Shown here: one piece after another, positions 54,588 to 56,650 of the stretch
Layout of the letters: every line of letters begins with the position of its first letter
Position numbering within the stretch: the first letter of the stretch is position 1
Source: Flavobacteriia bacterium
Lineage (GTDB): Bacteria > Bacteroidota > Bacteroidia > Flavobacteriales_D > Crocinitomicaceae
Reading direction: 5' to 3'
DNA: 56,650 bases
Assembly: GCA_016178305.1 (NCBI GenBank)
Contig: JACOTM010000112.1
Location: 1-56,650 of the forward strand
The notes under the pieces: generated by a model
Told to the model about the DNA's origin: nothing
Databases searched by the model: none
The model's input: the letters and a program-made list of their open reading frames with translations, nothing else
Position numbers and translations under genes: made by a program

Positions 54588-55361
54588 TTAGCGTAGAATT
54601 TCCTCAAATAAATAATTACTATCAGTATATATTGCTGAAATTTCAACAACTGAACCAATTACAATAATTCCTGGACCAGAATTTATATTTGCTTCAGCGA
54701 TTTCAGAAATCGAATCAATAGTTCCTATAACAGTTGATTGAGAAGGCAATGAACCATTGTAAATAATGGCAATTGCTTCATTCTCTTTTCCGTATTTTTT
54801 ATAAATCTCTACTATTTCGTTCAATTTAGAAATCCCCATTAAAATAACGACCGTACCGGAAGATTTTGTCGCTACTTTTATTTCTGGATTTAATTGACCA
54901 TTTGATAAAGTTCCTGATAAAACAAAAAAACTATTACTAACTCCTCTATGAGTTACTGGAATCCCAGCTAAAGCAGGCACTGAAATTGAACTTGATATCC
55001 CTGGAATTACTTCAGTTTCGATACCAAAAGCTTCAACGTACTGTAATTCTTCAGAGCCTCTACCAAAAACAAATGAATCTCCACCTTTTAATCGAACAAC
55101 ATTTCCACTTAAAAAAGCTTTATCTACAATTAAGCGATTGATTTCTTCTTGAGAATATACTTTAAAACCTCTTCTCTTTCCTACAAAAATCTTTTCTGCA
55201 TTTGGCGCTTCATTCAATAACTCTTCATTTACCAAAGCATCATACAATATTACTTCTGCTTTTTGAATTGCTTTCAAACCTTTAATAGTTAACAATTCAA
55301 TGTCACCAGGACCAGCACCAACCAATGTAACTTTCGGATTATTTTGTCTATTTGTATTCAT
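54588..55361 (-). CDS. cobA: Uroporphyrinogen-III C-methyltransferase
   Basis: The enzyme methylates uroporphyrinogen III twice with S-adenosylmethionine to precorrin-2, the substrate of the next enzyme in the cluster. The 257 residues have L-V-G-A-G-P-G-D near residue 13, L-K-G-G-D-S-F-V-F-G-R-G near 98, and V-I-P-G-I-S-S. It is a stand-alone SUMT rather than a CysG fusion. It follows the sulfite reductase gene by 107 nt. Confidence 0.94.
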   Translation of the reverse strand: MNTNRQNNPKVTLVGAGPGDIELLTIKGLKAIQKAEVILYDALVNEELLNEAPNAEKIFVGKRRGFKVYSQEEINRLIVDKAFLSGNVVRLKGGDSFVFGRGSEELQYVEAFGIETEVIPGISSSISVPALAGIPVTHRGVSNSFFVLSGTLSNGQLNPEIKVATKSSGTVVILMGISKLNEIVEIYKKYGKENEAIAIIYNGSLPSQSTVIGTIDSISEIAEANINSGPGIIVIGSVVEISAIYTDSNYLFEEILR

Positions 55362-55468
55362 TTTAAATCTTTTTATTTATAAAAACTAATTTTATATAGT
55401 TCTGTATATGTTATAATTAATTATTTTATTTCGCAATTTTAAACCATTTACAAAACCTAGAATGATTT

Positions 55469-56650
55469 TTATGCTTTTTCGTTTTCAACAATTGTCAATA
55501 AAGTTGAACGGTATTTTATCGCCTCATTTAAGAGGTTGTGCATTCGTTTATTATAATCAAGTGCAAAGACTTCTGAAGGTTCATTTTTATTGATTTGTAG
55601 GATAAAATCTGTAAAGTTTACATATCCCTCAAATTGAAAGTGATTTTCAAAGTTTTTATCAAAATCAGAAATAATTCCCGATTGGGTATTACAATGAACC
55701 TTTCCTTGAAGTAATAACGATTTAGCTGTTTGAATACCAGAAGCATAAGATTGATAAATTGCATCGCCAAATCGTCCTTCACTCAAAGATGTTTTAGCCG
55801 CATCCAACTTTTCTTCTGCATCATAAAACAAGGTCGAAACTAAATCAATTAATACTCCAGCACATTCTCCAACTCCAATTTCTGTCTTGAATTGCTCTGT
55901 TTGTCCCCAATCGATAAAATCTTCTGGTTTTAATGTTATTGTATTTGCCAAAGGTTTTAATAAATCATAGAAATATTTATTTCCTTGACGGTCATAATAT
56001 TCATTAAATAATTCATCTCCCTGTTGGTTTTCTGAATAATCATTCAATAAATAACGAATGCTATCTAAAACTCTTTTGCTTGGGATTTTAATTACTTTTT
56101 CAGCGATTCTTCCAAATCCATTTCCTAGTTTACCTCCACCTAATAATACTTGTAAAGCAGGAACTGTTAATCCATTTACCTTTTGAGAACTACCATGAAA
56201 TCCAATGTGTGCCAAACCATGCTGACCACATGAATTCATACAACCACTTATTTTTATTTTAATCTCTTGATTATAAATTAATTCAGGATACTCATCTTGA
56301 ATTAATTGTTCAATCACTTTTGCAACATGAGTTGAGTCTGAAATACCCAGATTACACGTATCTGTTCCAGGACAAGCTGTAACATCAGCAACACTATTAT
56401 AACCAGATTTATGTAAATTAATTTCTTTCAACCCATCATAAACAGCTTTCAAATTCTCTGGTAAGATATATTTTAACAAAACACTTTGATCAATTGTAAA
56501 TCTTGCTTCGTCTGATGTATATTTTGCTATAATTAAAGCTAATTTTCTTGCTTGTTCAGTTGAGAAATTACCAATCAATACTTTTACGAAAGCAGCAAAA
56601 TATCCAGCTTGTTTTTGTTCAACTACATTTGTTTCAACCCATTTTTTGAA
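55469..56650 (-). CDS. Ferredoxin-type nitrite/sulfite reductase with C-terminal HEPN-like region (partial)
   Basis: The reading frame stays open to the right edge, so the true start lies outside; 393 residues are visible and include K-W-V-E-T-N-V near the edge. The siroheme and 4Fe-4S ligands are seen as C-P-G-T-D-T-C and C-M-N-S-C (pattern C-x5-C and C-x3-C). The last 130 residues form an all-helical region resembling a HEPN domain (D-A-x-Y-Q-S-Y-A-S-G and a C-terminal helix with H-N-L-L-N-E). The context with CysH, CobA and a ferredoxin reductase favours sulfite over nitrite as substrate. A TTG at 56578 is not the start. Confidence 0.9.
   Translation of the reverse strand, partial: FKKWVETNVVEQKQAGYFAAFVKVLIGNFSTEQARKLALIIAKYTSDEARFTIDQSVLLKYILPENLKAVYDGLKEINLHKSGYNSVADVTACPGTDTCNLGISDSTHVAKVIEQLIQDEYPELIYNQEIKIKISGCMNSCGQHGLAHIGFHGSSQKVNGLTVPALQVLLGGGKLGNGFGRIAEKVIKIPSKRVLDSIRYLLNDYSENQQGDELFNEYYDRQGNKYFYDLLKPLANTITLKPEDFIDWGQTEQFKTEIGVGECAGVLIDLVSTLFYDAEEKLDAAKTSLSEGRFGDAIYQSYASGIQTAKSLLLQGKVHCNTQSGIISDFDKNFENHFQFEGYVNFTDFILQINKNEPSEVFALDYNKRMHNLLNEAIKYRSTLLTIVENEKA

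Overview
The window is about 56.6 kb of an A+T-rich chromosome from a member of the Bacteroidota, most likely the Flavobacteriales. The evidence is the set of Bacteroidota-restricted families (DUF4290, DUF5916, GlmU-like sugar nucleotidyltransferase, a type IX secretion type B sorting domain), short PurL, promoter boxes of the form TAnnTTTG and scarce Shine-Dalgarno sequences. I cannot fix the genus. Most of it is core chromosome. No prophage, CRISPR array, rRNA or tRNA gene was seen. The only mobile-element trace is a transposase tail at the left edge.

Layout. 1-4.9 kb: transposase remnant, mnmA, a small XRE regulator with a small unknown gene upstream of it, an exported beta-rich protein, gcvT. 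5.0-12.1 kb (minus): a tight run purL, DUF4290, murA, a TlpA-like thioredoxin, cystathionine beta-synthase-like enzyme, and a substrate-binding-like protein without a signal peptide. 12.2-16.2 kb: ftsK, divergent from trmD and tsaC. 16.3-21.5 kb: PLP decarboxylase, serine hydrolase lipoprotein, aminotransferase, VanX-like dipeptidase, PlsC-like acyltransferase. 21.7-22.0 kb: two tandem paralogous small-RNA candidates, each with its own promoter box and terminator. 22.1-30.6 kb: FtsB-like protein, uvrA, two GNAT acetyltransferases, DUF2834, thiolase, DUF5916. 30.7-37.0 kb (minus): a sigma factor with a membrane-anchored FGE/SUMF1-domain partner, a MutS2 lacking the Smr domain, a T9SS-secreted multidomain protein. 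37.3-41.5 kb (minus): four genes each overlapping the next by 4 nt: cytochrome P450, then substrate-binding lipoprotein, FecCD permease and ATPase. 41.8-47.5 kb: uvrD/pcrA, a small exported protein, GlmU-like protein, sodium:solute symporter.

47.8-56.65 kb (minus): a nearly complete assimilatory sulfate reduction cluster. Transcription order is ferredoxin-type sulfite reductase with a C-terminal HEPN-like region (runs off the right edge), cobA, a siroheme-synthase/TSUP-permease fusion, aldo/keto reductase, cysH (APS-reductase type), cysD, cysN, and a ferredoxin-NADP reductase. Together these cover ATP-dependent activation of sulfate, reduction to sulfite and sulfide, synthesis of the siroheme cofactor, electron supply, and probably sulfur-anion transport. 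Three successive gaps inside this cluster carry different short tandem or inverted repeats.

The observations I rate highest are the tandem small-RNA pair, the sigma/FGE-domain pair, the P450-Fec operon, repeat-filled gaps in the cys operon, the MurA Cys-to-Asp active site, and a 16-bp hairpin that encloses the start codon of a small gene. No database search was possible; family names rest on motif recognition.
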